The notes: generated by a model not told the origin, from the sequence alone. DNA of 64,000 bases from Roseivirga seohaensis (GCF_001592945.1 NZ_LRPB01000034.1:124001-188000), one strand, 5' to 3'. Shown: positions 8,316 to 17,583, counted from the stretch's first letter. Translations and numbers: made by a program.

Positions 8316-10932
8316 GTTTTGCTTTGGCTTCGGTAATTACATGGTCCAAACCAGACAAGTCTTTTCCACCAGCAGTCGCAAAGAAAGGCTGCCCGCCTCC
8401 TCCACCTTTGATGGCTTTTGCTAAATCTCTGATCATTACACCAGCGCTCAAGCCTTTTTCTTTTACCACATTGTCGGAAAGCACAATCGCAATTTGCGGA
8501 CTTCCACCCACATTAGCCGCCAAAACAGCAAATAGGTTTTCTACTTCGTTTCTTAGTTCGAAAGAGATTTTTTTCAAGGCATCGGCATTCGGAACCGTGA
8601 TTTTTTCAATAATCACATTGAGTCCCTTTTCGGCCATTATCTTCTTCACCAATTCCTCTTTCAATTGACCAGATTGCTTGGCATGTAAAGTTTCTAATTC
8701 CTTGTTTAGCTTTTGTCTTTCTTCCATGAGAGAAGAAATGGCCTTGGCCACATCGTTAGGGCTTTTCAGCATTTCCTTGATTTCCTTCAGCAGCTTATCT
8801 TGCTCCTGAACCAAATCGAAAGCCTTAGGGCCAGATAACGCCTCAATTCTGCGCACACCTGCCGCTACAGCTCCTTCCGAAGTAATTTTAAACATGCCTA
8901 TTTGGCCTGTTGCAGCCACGTGAGTTCCTCCGCATAGTTCTACAGAATAACTTGGGTCGAAGGTGATGACACGTACAAACTCACCGTATTTTTCACCAAA
9001 AAGGGCTGTTGCACCTAATTTCTTAGCTTCTTCAATAGGCACATTCCTTTGCTCGTTCAACTTGATATTCTGACGAATATGGTCGTTTACAATTCTTTCA
9101 ATTTCTTCGATTTGCGCTGGCTCTACTTTAGCAAAATGCGAGAAATCGAAGCGCAATATCTTATCTGAAACCAAGGATCCTTTTTGCTGCACATGATCGC
9201 CAAGTACTTGACGCAAAGCAGAATGCAATAAGTGAGTGGCAGAGTGATTGTTCTTAATCAACTCCCTTCTTGAAGCATCTATAACGGCTTCAAAGTCAGC
9301 TTGGGGCTGAGTCGGAATACGATCTACAAAGTGAACAATCAGGTCGTTTTCTTTCTGTGTGTCTAACACTTTGATGGTTTCGGTCTCATTCTTCAACACT
9401 CCCTTGTCTCCTACTTGACCTCCACTTTCGCCATAAAAAGGCGTTTGGTCTAGCACCAATTGATAAACCGTTCCTTTCTTTTCTTTGATTTCGCGATATT
9501 TGATGATGCTGGTTTTTACAGCTACTTCATCGTAGCCTACAAACTCAGAAGTTTCTTCTTCCGACACTTGAATCCAATCTCCTTTTACTTGGGCTGCGTC
9601 TGCTTTTGAACGTTGTTTTTGCACCGCCATAGCTTCTGTAAAGCCTTTCTCGTCAATACTCAAGCCGTTTTCTCTTGCAATCAAGCCTGTTAAATCTACA
9701 GGGAACCCGAAAGTATCGTAAAGTTCAAAAACTATTTTGCCGTCAATGACATCAGCACCTTCGGCTTTCATGTTGGCCTGAACTTGATCTAATCGCTTAA
9801 GGCCATTTTCAAGCGTTCTGAGGAACGAAGCCTCTTCTTCTTTAATCACCTTAGCAATAAACTCTTGCTGACTTACAAGTTCATCGAAAACGCCAGCGAA
9901 TTGTTCTGCCAAAATTGGCAACAAGCCGTATAAGAAAGGCTCTTTAAAATTGAGGAAAGTGTAACCGTAACGCACAGCCCTTCTCAAGATTCTTCGGATT
10001 ACATACCCCGCCTTGTTGTTTGAAGGCAACTGACCATCGGCAATAGCAAAGGAAATTGCGCGAATATGGTCTACAATTACCCTAATGGCAATGTCTGTTT
10101 TTTCAGAAGTGCCATATGCAATTCCAGATTGCTTAGCGATATAATTGATCAGTGGAGTAAATACGTCTGTGTCATAGGTAGATTCCTTCTGCTGCAAAGC
10201 CATTGACAGGCGCTCAAAGCCCATTCCAGTGTCGATATGCTGCGCAGGAAGGCTTTCTAAATGTCCATCAGCCTTTCTATCGTATTGCATAAAAACCAAG
10301 TTCCAAATTTCCACCACTTGCGGATGGTCATTGTTTACAAGGTCTTTTCCTGGTGTTTTAGCTATTTCTTCTTCTGACCTAAGGTCGATATGAATTTCGG
10401 AACAAGGCCCACATGGCCCTGTATCTCCCATTTCCCAGAAGTTATCTTTCTTATTTCCACCCAAAATGCGGGCTCCATCTATGTATTGCTTCCATAAATC
10501 GAATGCTTCTTGGTCAAAATCAAGGTCTTCAGATTTATCACCTTCAAAAACGGTAACGTACAATCTATCTTTTGGCAGACTGTAAACTTCGGTCAATAAT
10601 TCCCAAGCCCAAGTAATGGCATCCTTCTTAAAGTAGTCTCCAAACGACCAGTTCCCCAGCATTTCGAACATGGTGTGGTGATAGGTATCAATTCCTACTT
10701 CCTCCAAATCGTTGTGTTTTCCAGATACACGCAAACACTTCTGACTATTGGCCGCACGGTTATAATCAGCCTTTGAGTTGCCTAAGAAAAGGTCTTTGAA
10801 CTGATTCATCCCCGCGTTGGTAAACATCAAGGTTGGATCATTTTTGATCACCAAAGGCGCTGAAGGCACAAATTGGTGCGATTTTGACTTGAAAAATTCG
10901 ATAAATTTCGATCTAATTTCTTTGGATTGCAT
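8299..10932 (-). CDS. alaS: Alanyl-tRNA synthetase
   Basis: This class II synthetase charges tRNA(Ala). The catalytic domain begins RSKFIEFFKSKSHQFVPSAPL and carries the TNAGMNQFKD and GNWSFGDYFKK motifs. The editing domain has the zinc ligands His563 and His567 (HSATH) and Cys667 with His671 (CGGTH). A coiled coil and a glycine-rich C-Ala domain (GGGGGQPFFATAGG) follow. The length of 877 aa is normal. It is the first gene of the operon with gatB and the TlpA-like gene and is divergent from the M23 peptidase at 11047; the 114-bp gap must hold both promoters. Confidence 0.98.
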   Translation of the reverse strand: MQSKEIRSKFIEFFKSKSHQFVPSAPLVIKNDPTLMFTNAGMNQFKDLFLGNSKADYNRAANSQKCLRVSGKHNDLEEVGIDTYHHTMFEMLGNWSFGDYFKKDAITWAWELLTEVYSLPKDRLYVTVFEGDKSEDLDFDQEAFDLWKQYIDGARILGGNKKDNFWEMGDTGPCGPCSEIHIDLRSEEEIAKTPGKDLVNNDHPQVVEIWNLVFMQYDRKADGHLESLPAQHIDTGMGFERLSMALQQKESTYDTDVFTPLINYIAKQSGIAYGTSEKTDIAIRVIVDHIRAISFAIADGQLPSNNKAGYVIRRILRRAVRYGYTFLNFKEPFLYGLLPILAEQFAGVFDELVSQQEFIAKVIKEEEASFLRTLENGLKRLDQVQANMKAEGADVIDGKIVFELYDTFGFPVDLTGLIARENGLSIDEKGFTEAMAVQKQRSKADAAQVKGDWIQVSEEETSEFVGYDEVAVKTSIIKYREIKEKKGTVYQLVLDQTPFYGESGGQVGDKGVLKNETETIKVLDTQKENDLIVHFVDRIPTQPQADFEAVIDASRRELIKNNHSATHLLHSALRQVLGDHVQQKGSLVSDKILRFDFSHFAKVEPAQIEEIERIVNDHIRQNIKLNEQRNVPIEEAKKLGATALFGEKYGEFVRVITFDPSYSVELCGGTHVAATGQIGMFKITSEGAVAAGVRRIEALSGPKAFDLVQEQDKLLKEIKEMLKSPNDVAKAISSLMEERQKLNKELETLHAKQSGQLKEELVKKIMAEKGLNVIIEKITVPNADALKKISFELRNEVENLFAVLAANVGGSPQIAIVLSDNVVKEKGLSAGVMIRDLAKAIKGGGGGQPFFATAGGKDLSGLDHVITEAKAKLAGLE

Positions 10933-10951
10933 CTCAGATGAATTATTTGCG

Positions 10952-10982
10952 TTTAAGCTAAAGCTTAATTTTAGTACCTTTG
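10952..10982 (+). promoter_or_regulatory. Probable promoter of the M23 peptidase gene
   Basis: TTTA, a 19-nt spacer and TACCTTTG match the Bacteroidota -33/-7 promoter pattern (TTTG, about 19-21 nt, TAnnTTTG). It lies 64 nt upstream of the start at 11047. Confidence 0.65.
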
Positions 10983-11046
10983 CAGGAAACTTTGTGTTTC
11001 CAACTGTAAGGGCACAAAATTAGGAGAATTTCAAAAAGGATTCTTA

Positions 11047-12039
11047 ATGTCAAAAATAAAATATTACTACGACACCGAGACATGTAAATACGAGCGCATA
11101 AAGGTCAAAAAGCGCGATGTAGTCATTAACGCACTCGGCTTCTTATCTTTAGCTCTAATGCTCTCTGTGGGCATTATTGTAGTACTCGGTCAATATTTCG
11201 ATTCCCCAAAAGAGGCTGCTTTAAAAGAAGAAAATAGCGAACTGAAACTCTATTATGACCTGATGAAAGATCAGGTAGACGGAATGGATGCCATGCTAGA
11301 TGTACTTCAAGAGAAAGATGATAATGTTTACCGCGTGGTTTTTGAAGCTGAACCTATTCCTGAAACAGTAAGAGAAGCAGGTTCTGGCGGGGCTTTACGT
11401 TACCGTGAGCTTCTTGAAAGCGACATGGAAAATAAGAGTCTGGTGGTGAGCGCGCTAGAGAAAATAGATAACGTTAAAAAGAAAATGTACATCCAAACCA
11501 AGTCTTATGACGAGATTATGGCTCTTGCTTTGGATAAAGAACGTTTATACTCTTCAATGCCTGCCATACAGCCGGTTTCAAATAAAGACTTAAGAAGGTT
11601 TTCTTCGGGTTTTGGCTACCGAACCGATCCTATTTTTAAAGTAAAAAGAATGCACTACGGAGCTGACTTCTCTGCAGAACAAGGCACTCCTATTTATGCC
11701 ACTGGCGATGGTGTGGTTTCTAAAACTATATCGAGCACAATTGGCTATGGCAAGCACATCATTATTGATCATGGCTTTGGGTACGAAACTCTTTACGGAC
11801 ACATGAGCCGCTTTGCAGTTCGCCCGGGACAAAAGGTGAAACGTGGTGAAGTCATCGGTTATGTTGGAAACTCAGGAAAGTCTACTGCGCCTCATTTGCA
11901 TTATGAAGTACACATTAACGGAGTAGCTAAAGACCCTGTCAACTACTTCTTTAAAGACTTGAATGCTGCTGAGTATGAAGAGATTTTGAGACTTTCTTCT
12001 ATAGAAAACCAGTCGCTGGGTTCATATTCTTACCGTTAA
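11047..12039 (+). CDS. M23-family (LytM-type) cell-wall metallopeptidase, membrane-anchored
   Basis: This is a peptidoglycan hydrolase or amidase-activator type protein. A single membrane helix (about residues 26-48) is followed by a periplasmic coiled-coil stretch and a C-terminal LytM domain. The zinc-site residues are His203 and Asp207 (HYGAD) and the HxH pair His283/His285 (HLHYEVH), so the enzyme should be catalytically competent. The fold segments GHMSRFAVRPGQKVKRGEVIGYVG are also typical. Proteins of this layout act in cell division or wall remodelling. It has its own promoter, divergent from alaS. Confidence 0.94.
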   Translation: MSKIKYYYDTETCKYERIKVKKRDVVINALGFLSLALMLSVGIIVVLGQYFDSPKEAALKEENSELKLYYDLMKDQVDGMDAMLDVLQEKDDNVYRVVFEAEPIPETVREAGSGGALRYRELLESDMENKSLVVSALEKIDNVKKKMYIQTKSYDEIMALALDKERLYSSMPAIQPVSNKDLRRFSSGFGYRTDPIFKVKRMHYGADFSAEQGTPIYATGDGVVSKTISSTIGYGKHIIIDHGFGYETLYGHMSRFAVRPGQKVKRGEVIGYVGNSGKSTAPHLHYEVHINGVAKDPVNYFFKDLNAAEYEEILRLSSIENQSLGSYSYR

Positions 12040-12069
12040 ATTTAGGCCACTATTTCATATTTAATTGGG

Positions 12070-12101
12070 TTTAAATATTCAGTTCAAATTCCTTACATTT
12101 G
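12070..12101 (+). promoter_or_regulatory. Probable promoter of merR-dprA
   Basis: TTTA, a 20-nt spacer and TACATTTG fit the Bacteroidota -33/-7 pattern, 61 nt before the MerR start. Confidence 0.55.
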
Positions 12102-12162
12102 AAATAACGACCTTTTGTTTAGCTTAAAGTAATTCTTTTACTTCTATTCATAACCCATTGAT

Positions 12163-12501
12163 ATGCCATACAAAGAGAAACCTATAGAAAAGAAATACTT
12201 CACAATTGGCGAAGTAGCCAAAGAGCTAGGCGTGGCTACTTCATTGATTAGATTTTGGGAAAGTCAGTTCACCTTTATTAGTCCAAAAAAGAACAAAAAA
12301 GGCAATCGTAAATTCACTCAAGAAGATTTAAAAAAGATCAAGCTGGTTTATCATTTGGTGAAGGAGAAGGGTTATACCCTACAAGGTGCGCAAGAGCATA
12401 TTAAAAACCATAAAGAAACTATAAGCACCGATGCTGAAATGATTACTTCTTTGAAGAAAATCCGTGGTTTCTTAGAAGAAATGAAAAGCCAACTGCCATG
12501 A
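12163..12501 (+). CDS. MerR-family transcriptional regulator
   Basis: A 112-aa protein that is almost only the MerR winged-helix DNA-binding domain: YFTIGEVAKELGVATSLIRFWESQF (helix-turn-helix), then the wing and a helix (KIKLVYHLVKEKGYTLQGAQEHI), and a very short C-terminal helix. There is no ligand-binding domain and no cysteine cluster, so it is not a metal sensor. It overlaps dprA by 4 bp (ATGA); this MerR-dprA pairing suggests co-expression with DNA uptake/processing. The signal it reads is not visible. Confidence 0.92.
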   Translation: MPYKEKPIEKKYFTIGEVAKELGVATSLIRFWESQFTFISPKKNKKGNRKFTQEDLKKIKLVYHLVKEKGYTLQGAQEHIKNHKETISTDAEMITSLKKIRGFLEEMKSQLP

Positions 12502-13604
12502 ACCAAGACAAGCTACACCAAGTAGCCTTGTCGCTTATTCCTAAAATTGGCCCTTCCCTATCAAGGCAACTCATTAACTATTTCTCTACCCCTCAGCAGG
12601 TTTTTAATGCTACCAAGGGCAAACTTTCAAAAATACCGGGCGTTGGTCCAAAGCTTTCTGCACTGATTCCAAACCAAAAGGAGCTTCTGGTAAAAGCAGA
12701 AAAGATCATTGAAGATTCCATCAAAAAGGGCATTTCAATACACTACTACAAAGAAGCGCACTACCCGAAAAGGTTAATGAACATTTCGGACGCTCCTATT
12801 TTGTTATATTCTGTTGGTAAAGTAGACCTAAATCCACCCAGAACTATTGGAATTGTAGGAACACGCAGGGCGACAAAGTATGGTTTACAAATGACAGAAG
12901 ACATTGTAGCACAAATAAAACCACAGAACGCCTCTATCATTTCAGGTTTGGCTTATGGCATTGATGTAAAAGCACACGAATCCGCTTTGAAGCAGCAATT
13001 ACCAACCATTGGAGCTATGGCCTGCGGTTTAGATAAAATTTATCCTTCGGGTAATAGAAATACGGCTATTAAAATGCTAGAGAACGGTGGTTTAGTTAGC
13101 GAATACCCCATTGGCACAGAAGCCGACCCTCGATTATTCCCTGCCAGAAACAGGGTAATTGCAGGCATGTCGGATGCGCTGATTGTAGTGGAAGCGGCCA
13201 AAAAAGGAGGTGCGCTAATTTCAGCAAATATTGCCGACAGCTATGACATACCTGTTTTTGCCGTACCTGGAGAAATTGGAAACACTTATTCCGAAGGCTG
13301 TAATTTATTGATCAGAAACATGAAGGCTGCCATTTTCACCTCGTTTCAAGATGTAGTGGAAGCGCTTAATTGGGATGTTCAGGAAAGTACGCAAGCCAAG
13401 AATCCAGAATTAAAGTACAAGGATTTACAAGGTGATGAAAAGACTATTGTTGAGGTTTTACTAAAAAACGGGCAACAAATGCACATTGACAAACTTAGCT
13501 GGCAAAGTCAATTGAACATGAGCACATTGGCTTCTCTGCTCTTGCAAATGGAGTTTGCTGGCTACATTAAGCCTTTGCCAGGGAAAGAGTTTAGGTTGGT
13601 TTGA
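12498..13604 (+). CDS. dprA: DNA-processing protein DprA
   Basis: DprA binds incoming single-stranded DNA and loads RecA during natural transformation. The N-terminal helix-hairpin-helix region is visible (KLSKIPGVGPKLSALI), followed by the Rossmann-like DprA core with GIVGTRRATKYG, ISGLAYGIDVKAHESAL, ACGLDKIYPSGN and the conserved LFPARNRVIAGMSDALIVVEA segment. A C-terminal winged-helix-like domain ends the protein. The length of 368 aa is normal. It is coupled to the upstream MerR gene through an ATGA overlap. Confidence 0.96.
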   Translation: MNQDKLHQVALSLIPKIGPSLSRQLINYFSTPQQVFNATKGKLSKIPGVGPKLSALIPNQKELLVKAEKIIEDSIKKGISIHYYKEAHYPKRLMNISDAPILLYSVGKVDLNPPRTIGIVGTRRATKYGLQMTEDIVAQIKPQNASIISGLAYGIDVKAHESALKQQLPTIGAMACGLDKIYPSGNRNTAIKMLENGGLVSEYPIGTEADPRLFPARNRVIAGMSDALIVVEAAKKGGALISANIADSYDIPVFAVPGEIGNTYSEGCNLLIRNMKAAIFTSFQDVVEALNWDVQESTQAKNPELKYKDLQGDEKTIVEVLLKNGQQMHIDKLSWQSQLNMSTLASLLLQMEFAGYIKPLPGKEFRLV

Positions 13605-13611
13605 TTACATT

Positions 13612-13666
13612 GAGACTGCCGCGTTGTAGACCATTGCTAACGCATGGCCTACGCCTCGCAGTGACG
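13612..13666 (-). repeat. Single dispersed copy of the repeat that forms the 44.7-45.3 kb array
   Basis: This 55-bp stretch (GAGACTGCC... to ...CTCGCAGTGACG) is, in reverse orientation, a diverged copy of the outer part of the 241-bp unit repeated in tandem at 44722-45306, matching it at most positions. It fills the gap between dprA and the convergent serine hydrolase gene. Confidence 0.7.
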
Positions 13667-13722
13667 ATCCTAATTCATACTTTGCGACCCTTAGCGTTCT
13701 TTGCGGTTCACATAAAACTCAA

Positions 13723-15090
13723 TTACCGCTGCCCTAAGCCGTAGCTTCCCTCCTCTAACAGGTTATACACCAAGTTGTGAATATTCGGACGCACATTCAA
13801 TTGATAGATTTTGCTGTTGTTTCTTGTAGGATTAACTCTGTTAGAAAGAAAGACAAATAAAAGCCCAGTGGCAGGGTCTGCCCAAACGAAAGTTCCTGTA
13901 TAGCCTGTATGTCCAAAACTTGCTGAGTTAGCGTGTTGCGCTACGCTAGAAGCCGAGAAACTGTAATCAATCAATGGCTTATCGAAGCCTAAACCTCTGC
14001 GGTTTCCGGTTTCGCAAAACTGACAATCAGTAAACTCTTTAATAGTGGCTGCACTCAAGTATTCCTTTCCATCGTAAACTCCCCCATTCAAGAGCATTTG
14101 GTATACTTTGGCCAAATCTCTGGCATTAGAGAATAAGCCAGCATTGCCCGACACCCCCAACATCATGGCAGCTCCCTCGTCATGCACATCTCCATGCAAT
14201 GCTTCCATTCTGAAAAAGTCATCTACCTCGGTAGGTACAATTCGATCTAAGGAAAACCTTTCTTTGGGCTTAAAACCTAATGTTTCTGCTCCTAAGGGCT
14301 TATAGAAGTTATTATTCAAGAATTCGTCAAATGCTTCACCAGTCTCCCTTTCTACCAGTTCGGGAAATAAATAAAAGGGCAAACCAGAATAGAGATAGCT
14401 CTTGTCATCGCTCACTTTCGAGCGTTTAATCATTTTATAAATCTTCTTCTCTTTAAAATCCTTGTGTAGAAAAAGGCCTGTTTCAGAAATGCGATATGGA
14501 AATCTTCTTGAGGAATCCGATTTCACTGTATTCCATTTGTATTTACCATTCTTGCGCTGCACCTCAGACCAATAGGGAATCCATGCTTTTAATCCGGCCT
14601 GATGCGCCAGAACATCCCGTATTGGCAAATCAGCTTTATCACCAGTAGCTATTTTGGGAAAGTAATGTCCGAAGGTTTCTTCCAAACTGAACTTCCCTTC
14701 ATCGTGAAGCTTCATAAGCGCCAAAGTAGCTGCGGTAGTTTTCGTTACCGAAGCCAAATCATAGATATCGCTGTTTTTGACTTCTATATTCTTATCGTAA
14801 GTATGGTAGCCAAATGATTTTTCATAGAACACAATACCATCCTTGGCAATCAATAGTTGACATCCCGGAAAGGCAGCAGAATCTAAAGCCTGCTGAATGA
14901 TGGATTGAATTCCAGCCTCAAGAGCAGCTGAATTGATCCCAACATCTTCAGGTTTTCCATCAACTAATTTATTGAAAATGCTTTCAACCTTTACAGGCGT
15001 TTTCTCCTTTACCTGAAAGTCAGTTTGCCGAGCCATTGAAGAAAAAGAGGCCAGAAATAAACTGGTTAATAAAAAAATATTGCGGATCAT
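13723..15090 (-). CDS. Secreted serine hydrolase of the beta-lactamase/esterase (class C-like) family
   Basis: A penicillin-binding-protein-fold hydrolase. The nucleophile motif SxxK is present as SVTK in DLASVTKTTAATLALMKL. The second motif is YSG rather than YxN. The third is HTG (GHTGYTGTFVWADP) in place of KTG. These variants are common in esterase-type family members, so a true beta-lactamase is unlikely; cell-wall peptide or ester cleavage is more probable. I start it at the ATG of MIRNIFLLTSLFLASFSS because a signal peptide begins there; in-frame ATGs at 15123 and 15120 would add 10-11 residues. It is 17-50 nt downstream of HMG-CoA lyase and may be co-transcribed with it. Confidence 0.88.
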   Translation of the reverse strand: MIRNIFLLTSLFLASFSSMARQTDFQVKEKTPVKVESIFNKLVDGKPEDVGINSAALEAGIQSIIQQALDSAAFPGCQLLIAKDGIVFYEKSFGYHTYDKNIEVKNSDIYDLASVTKTTAATLALMKLHDEGKFSLEETFGHYFPKIATGDKADLPIRDVLAHQAGLKAWIPYWSEVQRKNGKYKWNTVKSDSSRRFPYRISETGLFLHKDFKEKKIYKMIKRSKVSDDKSYLYSGLPFYLFPELVERETGEAFDEFLNNNFYKPLGAETLGFKPKERFSLDRIVPTEVDDFFRMEALHGDVHDEGAAMMLGVSGNAGLFSNARDLAKVYQMLLNGGVYDGKEYLSAATIKEFTDCQFCETGNRRGLGFDKPLIDYSFSASSVAQHANSASFGHTGYTGTFVWADPATGLLFVFLSNRVNPTRNNSKIYQLNVRPNIHNLVYNLLEEGSYGLGQR

Positions 15091-15140
15091 TTTCGAATAT
15101 ATCAAGCTTGAATACTTCATCAATTTATTAAAAATTTATG

Positions 15141-15989
15141 CTAAGCTGGAAACACTTCACTGGCCATCAACATGGCTTCTGAGAAAGCCTTTCGATCTAA
15201 GCCTAACTCCACTTTTTGCTCATCAAAATAACGGACCAAAACTTCAGTATCGATATTACCCGTGAGTGCATCGGTAGCCATTGGGCAACCGCCAAAGCCT
15301 TTCATGGCCGTGTCGAATCTACGACAACCAGCCTCGTAAGCCGAGCTTACTTTCTCAACAATCTTCTGGGGTGTAGAATGGAAATGCGCCCCTATTTCCG
15401 TAGTTGGATAAGCGGTTATGCTATTTTTAAAAACATCTTTAATCACCTGTGGTTCAGCTACTCCTATCGTATCAGATAAACTTATAATTTCAACTTTTAA
15501 TTGAGCAAGCTTTTCCACAAACTCAGCTACAATTTCAGCATTAAAGGTTTCGCCATAAGGGTTACCGAAGCCCATAGAAATGTAAGTCACCAGTTTTTTG
15601 TTGTGTTTGATGCAGAGATTTTGGATGGCTTCTAACTGCACCAAAGCTTCAGCAATGGACTTGTTTGTGTTCCGCATTTGAAACTGTTCCGAAATGGAAA
15701 GTGGAAATCCTAAGTAGGTGATTTCTTCGAAATTCACAGCGTCCTCTGCCCCTCTTGTGTTGGCGATAATGGCGAGTAATTTCGACTTGGTATTTGACAA
15801 ATCAAGACGACTTAAAACTTCAGCCGTATCGCGTAATTGCGGAATGGCTTTAGGCGAAACGAAACTCCCAAAGTCGATGGTATCGAAACCAACTTTGAGC
15901 AGTTGATTGATGTAAGCCGCTTTGGTTGCTGTAGGTATAAAATCATGGAGACCCTGCATGGCATCCCTTGGGCATTCAATTATTTTCAT
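15141..15989 (-). CDS. Hydroxymethylglutaryl-CoA lyase
   Basis: This TIM-barrel enzyme cleaves HMG-CoA to acetyl-CoA and acetoacetate in leucine and ketone-body catabolism. The start MKIIECPRDAMQG holds the catalytic RD pair and metal-binding region. HFHST supplies metal-binding histidines, and GFGGCPMATDALTGN contains the active-site Cys and the loop that distinguishes HMG-CoA lyases from related homocitrate and citramalate synthases. At 282 aa it is slightly shorter than the usual ~300. It precedes the serine hydrolase gene on the same strand with a short gap. Confidence 0.93.
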   Translation of the reverse strand: MKIIECPRDAMQGLHDFIPTATKAAYINQLLKVGFDTIDFGSFVSPKAIPQLRDTAEVLSRLDLSNTKSKLLAIIANTRGAEDAVNFEEITYLGFPLSISEQFQMRNTNKSIAEALVQLEAIQNLCIKHNKKLVTYISMGFGNPYGETFNAEIVAEFVEKLAQLKVEIISLSDTIGVAEPQVIKDVFKNSITAYPTTEIGAHFHSTPQKIVEKVSSAYEAGCRRFDTAMKGFGGCPMATDALTGNIDTEVLVRYFDEQKVELGLDRKAFSEAMLMASEVFPA

Positions 15990-16372
15990 AAGCGTGAATT
16001 AACTTACTATTTAAGACAAATCATTCGGAAATTAAAGGATCACTTTATGAACCAACGCTATTCATTATGAATTTCGAGTTTAACCATAAAATTGAAATCA
16101 CCCAAAATACACTCGGTCAAAGTCTTCTTCTACAATAAGCCACCTATGTGGCGTGTGCAATAAGGAAGTTTTAATATCTTACATGGGATATATACGCAAC
16201 TAGTTGAGTATACAGACATGTTGTATGCCATGCGGTAAGCGAAAACCCACCGCACATTTTAGCACATTTGGTTTTTGCCAACGCTCTTTGCCAACCCCAA
16301 AAAACCAAAAGAGCTAAAATCTCCCCACGCTCGGTAGACGATAATAATTCGAACTATTTTTATATTGAAAAA
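15990..16372. other. Left flank of the restriction-modification island, no gene
   Basis: No credible gene is seen. The stretch contains TTGTATGCCATGC (16221-16233), a CCCACCGCACATTTTAGCACATTTGG-like segment and two close copies of TTTGCCAAC (about 16275-16296). Related phrases occur, inverted, on the other side of the island. The composition and repeats differ from the neighbouring core genes, so this is the probable insertion edge. Confidence 0.5.
16221..16233 (+). repeat. Left inverted boundary repeat TTGTATGCCATGC
   Basis: A 13-bp sequence that recurs at 23416-23428 in inverted orientation with one mismatch (TTGTATGCCGTGC). The pair brackets the whole restriction-modification cluster. Confidence 0.5.
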
Positions 16373-16407
16373 CGAGATAATTAATATTAAAATACTATCT
16401 TGTCTCG
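16373..16407 (+). promoter_or_regulatory. Possible operator of the XRE regulator
   Basis: Two inverted half-sites, CGAGATAA (16373-16380) and TTGTCTCG (16400-16407), lie just before the XRE gene at 16424 in an AT-rich stretch that should contain its promoter. Small XRE proteins ahead of restriction genes often repress their own transcription through such dyads, so this is a reasonable operator candidate. Confidence 0.4.
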
Positions 16408-16423
16408 ATAATTTTAGACGGAC

Positions 16424-16621
16424 ATGAACCGAATAAAGGAAGTACTCGAACAGAAAGGGATTAAACAGACTTGGTTGGCTGAAAAACTTGGAAAGAGTTA
16501 CAACATGGTGAACGGATATGTACAAAATCGACAGCAACCAAGACTGGAAGTACTCCATGAGATTGCCGTTATTTTGGATATTGATGTAAGAGAATTAATT
16601 GTATCAAATAAAGAAAATTAA
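16424..16621 (+). CDS. Small XRE-family helix-turn-helix regulator (restriction-modification controller type)
   Basis: A 65-aa protein consisting only of a Cro/C1-type helix-turn-helix: MNRIKEVLEQKGIKQTWLAEKL, then the recognition helix in GKSYNMVNGYVQNRQQPRLE and a final dimerisation helix. This is the size and shape of restriction-modification controller (C) proteins. The stop codon is immediately followed by the ATG of the 5'-nucleotidase at 16622, so the two genes are co-transcribed, and the operon continues into mod. It probably times expression of the cluster. Confidence 0.9.
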   Translation: MNRIKEVLEQKGIKQTWLAEKLGKSYNMVNGYVQNRQQPRLEVLHEIAVILDIDVRELIVSNKEN

Positions 16622-17581
16622 ATGCCAGTTGATTTTTCAAAAATATTGGTAGTAGGTGTTTCTTCAAGAGCACTTTTCAATCTCGAAGAAGAAGAGCAAA
16701 TCTTTAGAGAAAAAAATATTCGCGGATTTAGAGATTTTCAACTGGCCAATGAAGATAAGCTACTTGAAAAAGGAACTGCATTTCCTCTTGTGCAAGCACT
16801 ACTAAAACTCAATACACACGTTGAAAACCCAATCGTTGAAGTTGTGGTTATGTCAAGAAATAGCCCTGAAACAGGCGTAAGAGTTTTAAAGGCAATCGAA
16901 CATTACAACCTTCCAATTACAAGATGGGCGTTTTCGGGTGGTGAACCGCTTGCACCATTTATAGATGCTTTTGATGTTGACCTTTTCCTTTCTCGTGATG
17001 AAAGTGATGTTCAAAAACTTGCAGACACCGCAAACTGTGCAACTGCTTTAATATACGACCCACCAAAAAATTTTGAACCCGAAACAGATAAAGTAAAGTT
17101 TGCTTTTGATGCGGATGCAGTAGTTTTTTCTGAGGAATCTGAAATCATTTATAAAACACAAGATATTAATGCCTTTCATAAGCATGAAAAGAAAAATGAA
17201 GATGTTCCTTTAAATGATGGTCCGTTTGCGGTACTGCTTCGGAAATTGTCAGATATTCAAGATTTCCTGCCTATTGACAAAGAACTATCACCATTGCGTA
17301 TAGCAATTGTAACAGCACGAAATGCACCAAGTCATATGAGGGTTATTAAAACCTTAAGACATTGGAATGTATACGTGGATGAAGCATATTTTATGGGTGG
17401 ACTACCCAAAGAGAAAGTATTAGAAGCTTTCGGAGCTCATATCTTTTTTGACGATCAGCATACACATTTAAGTGACTCTAGTAAAAAAATCCCGTGCGGA
17501 AGAGTGCTATATAAATCAAATTCCATTCTTAAAAATTATGAGAAGGAAATCATTGTAGAACCAAACAAAGACAGTAAATAG
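16622..17581 (+). CDS. cN-I-type 5'-nucleotidase inside a restriction-modification operon
   Basis: This is related to cytosolic 5'-nucleotidase I (HAD superfamily), which removes phosphate from nucleoside monophosphates. All four HAD motifs are intact: FDADAV with Asp163 and Asp165, Thr231 (IVTARNAPSHMR), Lys263 (GLPKEK) and the DD pair Asp277/Asp278 (IFFDDQ). The protein is therefore expected to be active. It starts directly after the XRE gene and ends 2 nt before mod, so it is firmly inside the operon. A nucleotide-degrading enzyme is not a normal part of type III restriction systems; a role in nucleotide depletion or in recycling nucleotides from degraded phage DNA is my inference. Confidence 0.9.
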   Translation: MPVDFSKILVVGVSSRALFNLEEEEQIFREKNIRGFRDFQLANEDKLLEKGTAFPLVQALLKLNTHVENPIVEVVVMSRNSPETGVRVLKAIEHYNLPITRWAFSGGEPLAPFIDAFDVDLFLSRDESDVQKLADTANCATALIYDPPKNFEPETDKVKFAFDADAVVFSEESEIIYKTQDINAFHKHEKKNEDVPLNDGPFAVLLRKLSDIQDFLPIDKELSPLRIAIVTARNAPSHMRVIKTLRHWNVYVDEAYFMGGLPKEKVLEAFGAHIFFDDQHTHLSDSSKKIPCGRVLYKSNSILKNYEKEIIVEPNKDSK

Positions 17582-17583
17582 CC

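Noticed and set aside
13723..15090. Antibiotic-resistance beta-lactamase
   Set aside because: The SxxK motif is present, but the second and third motifs are YSG and HTG, as in esterase-like family members.
16259..16558. Minus-strand reading frame opposite the XRE gene
   Set aside because: Shadow of the XRE gene and its leader; composition is not protein-like.
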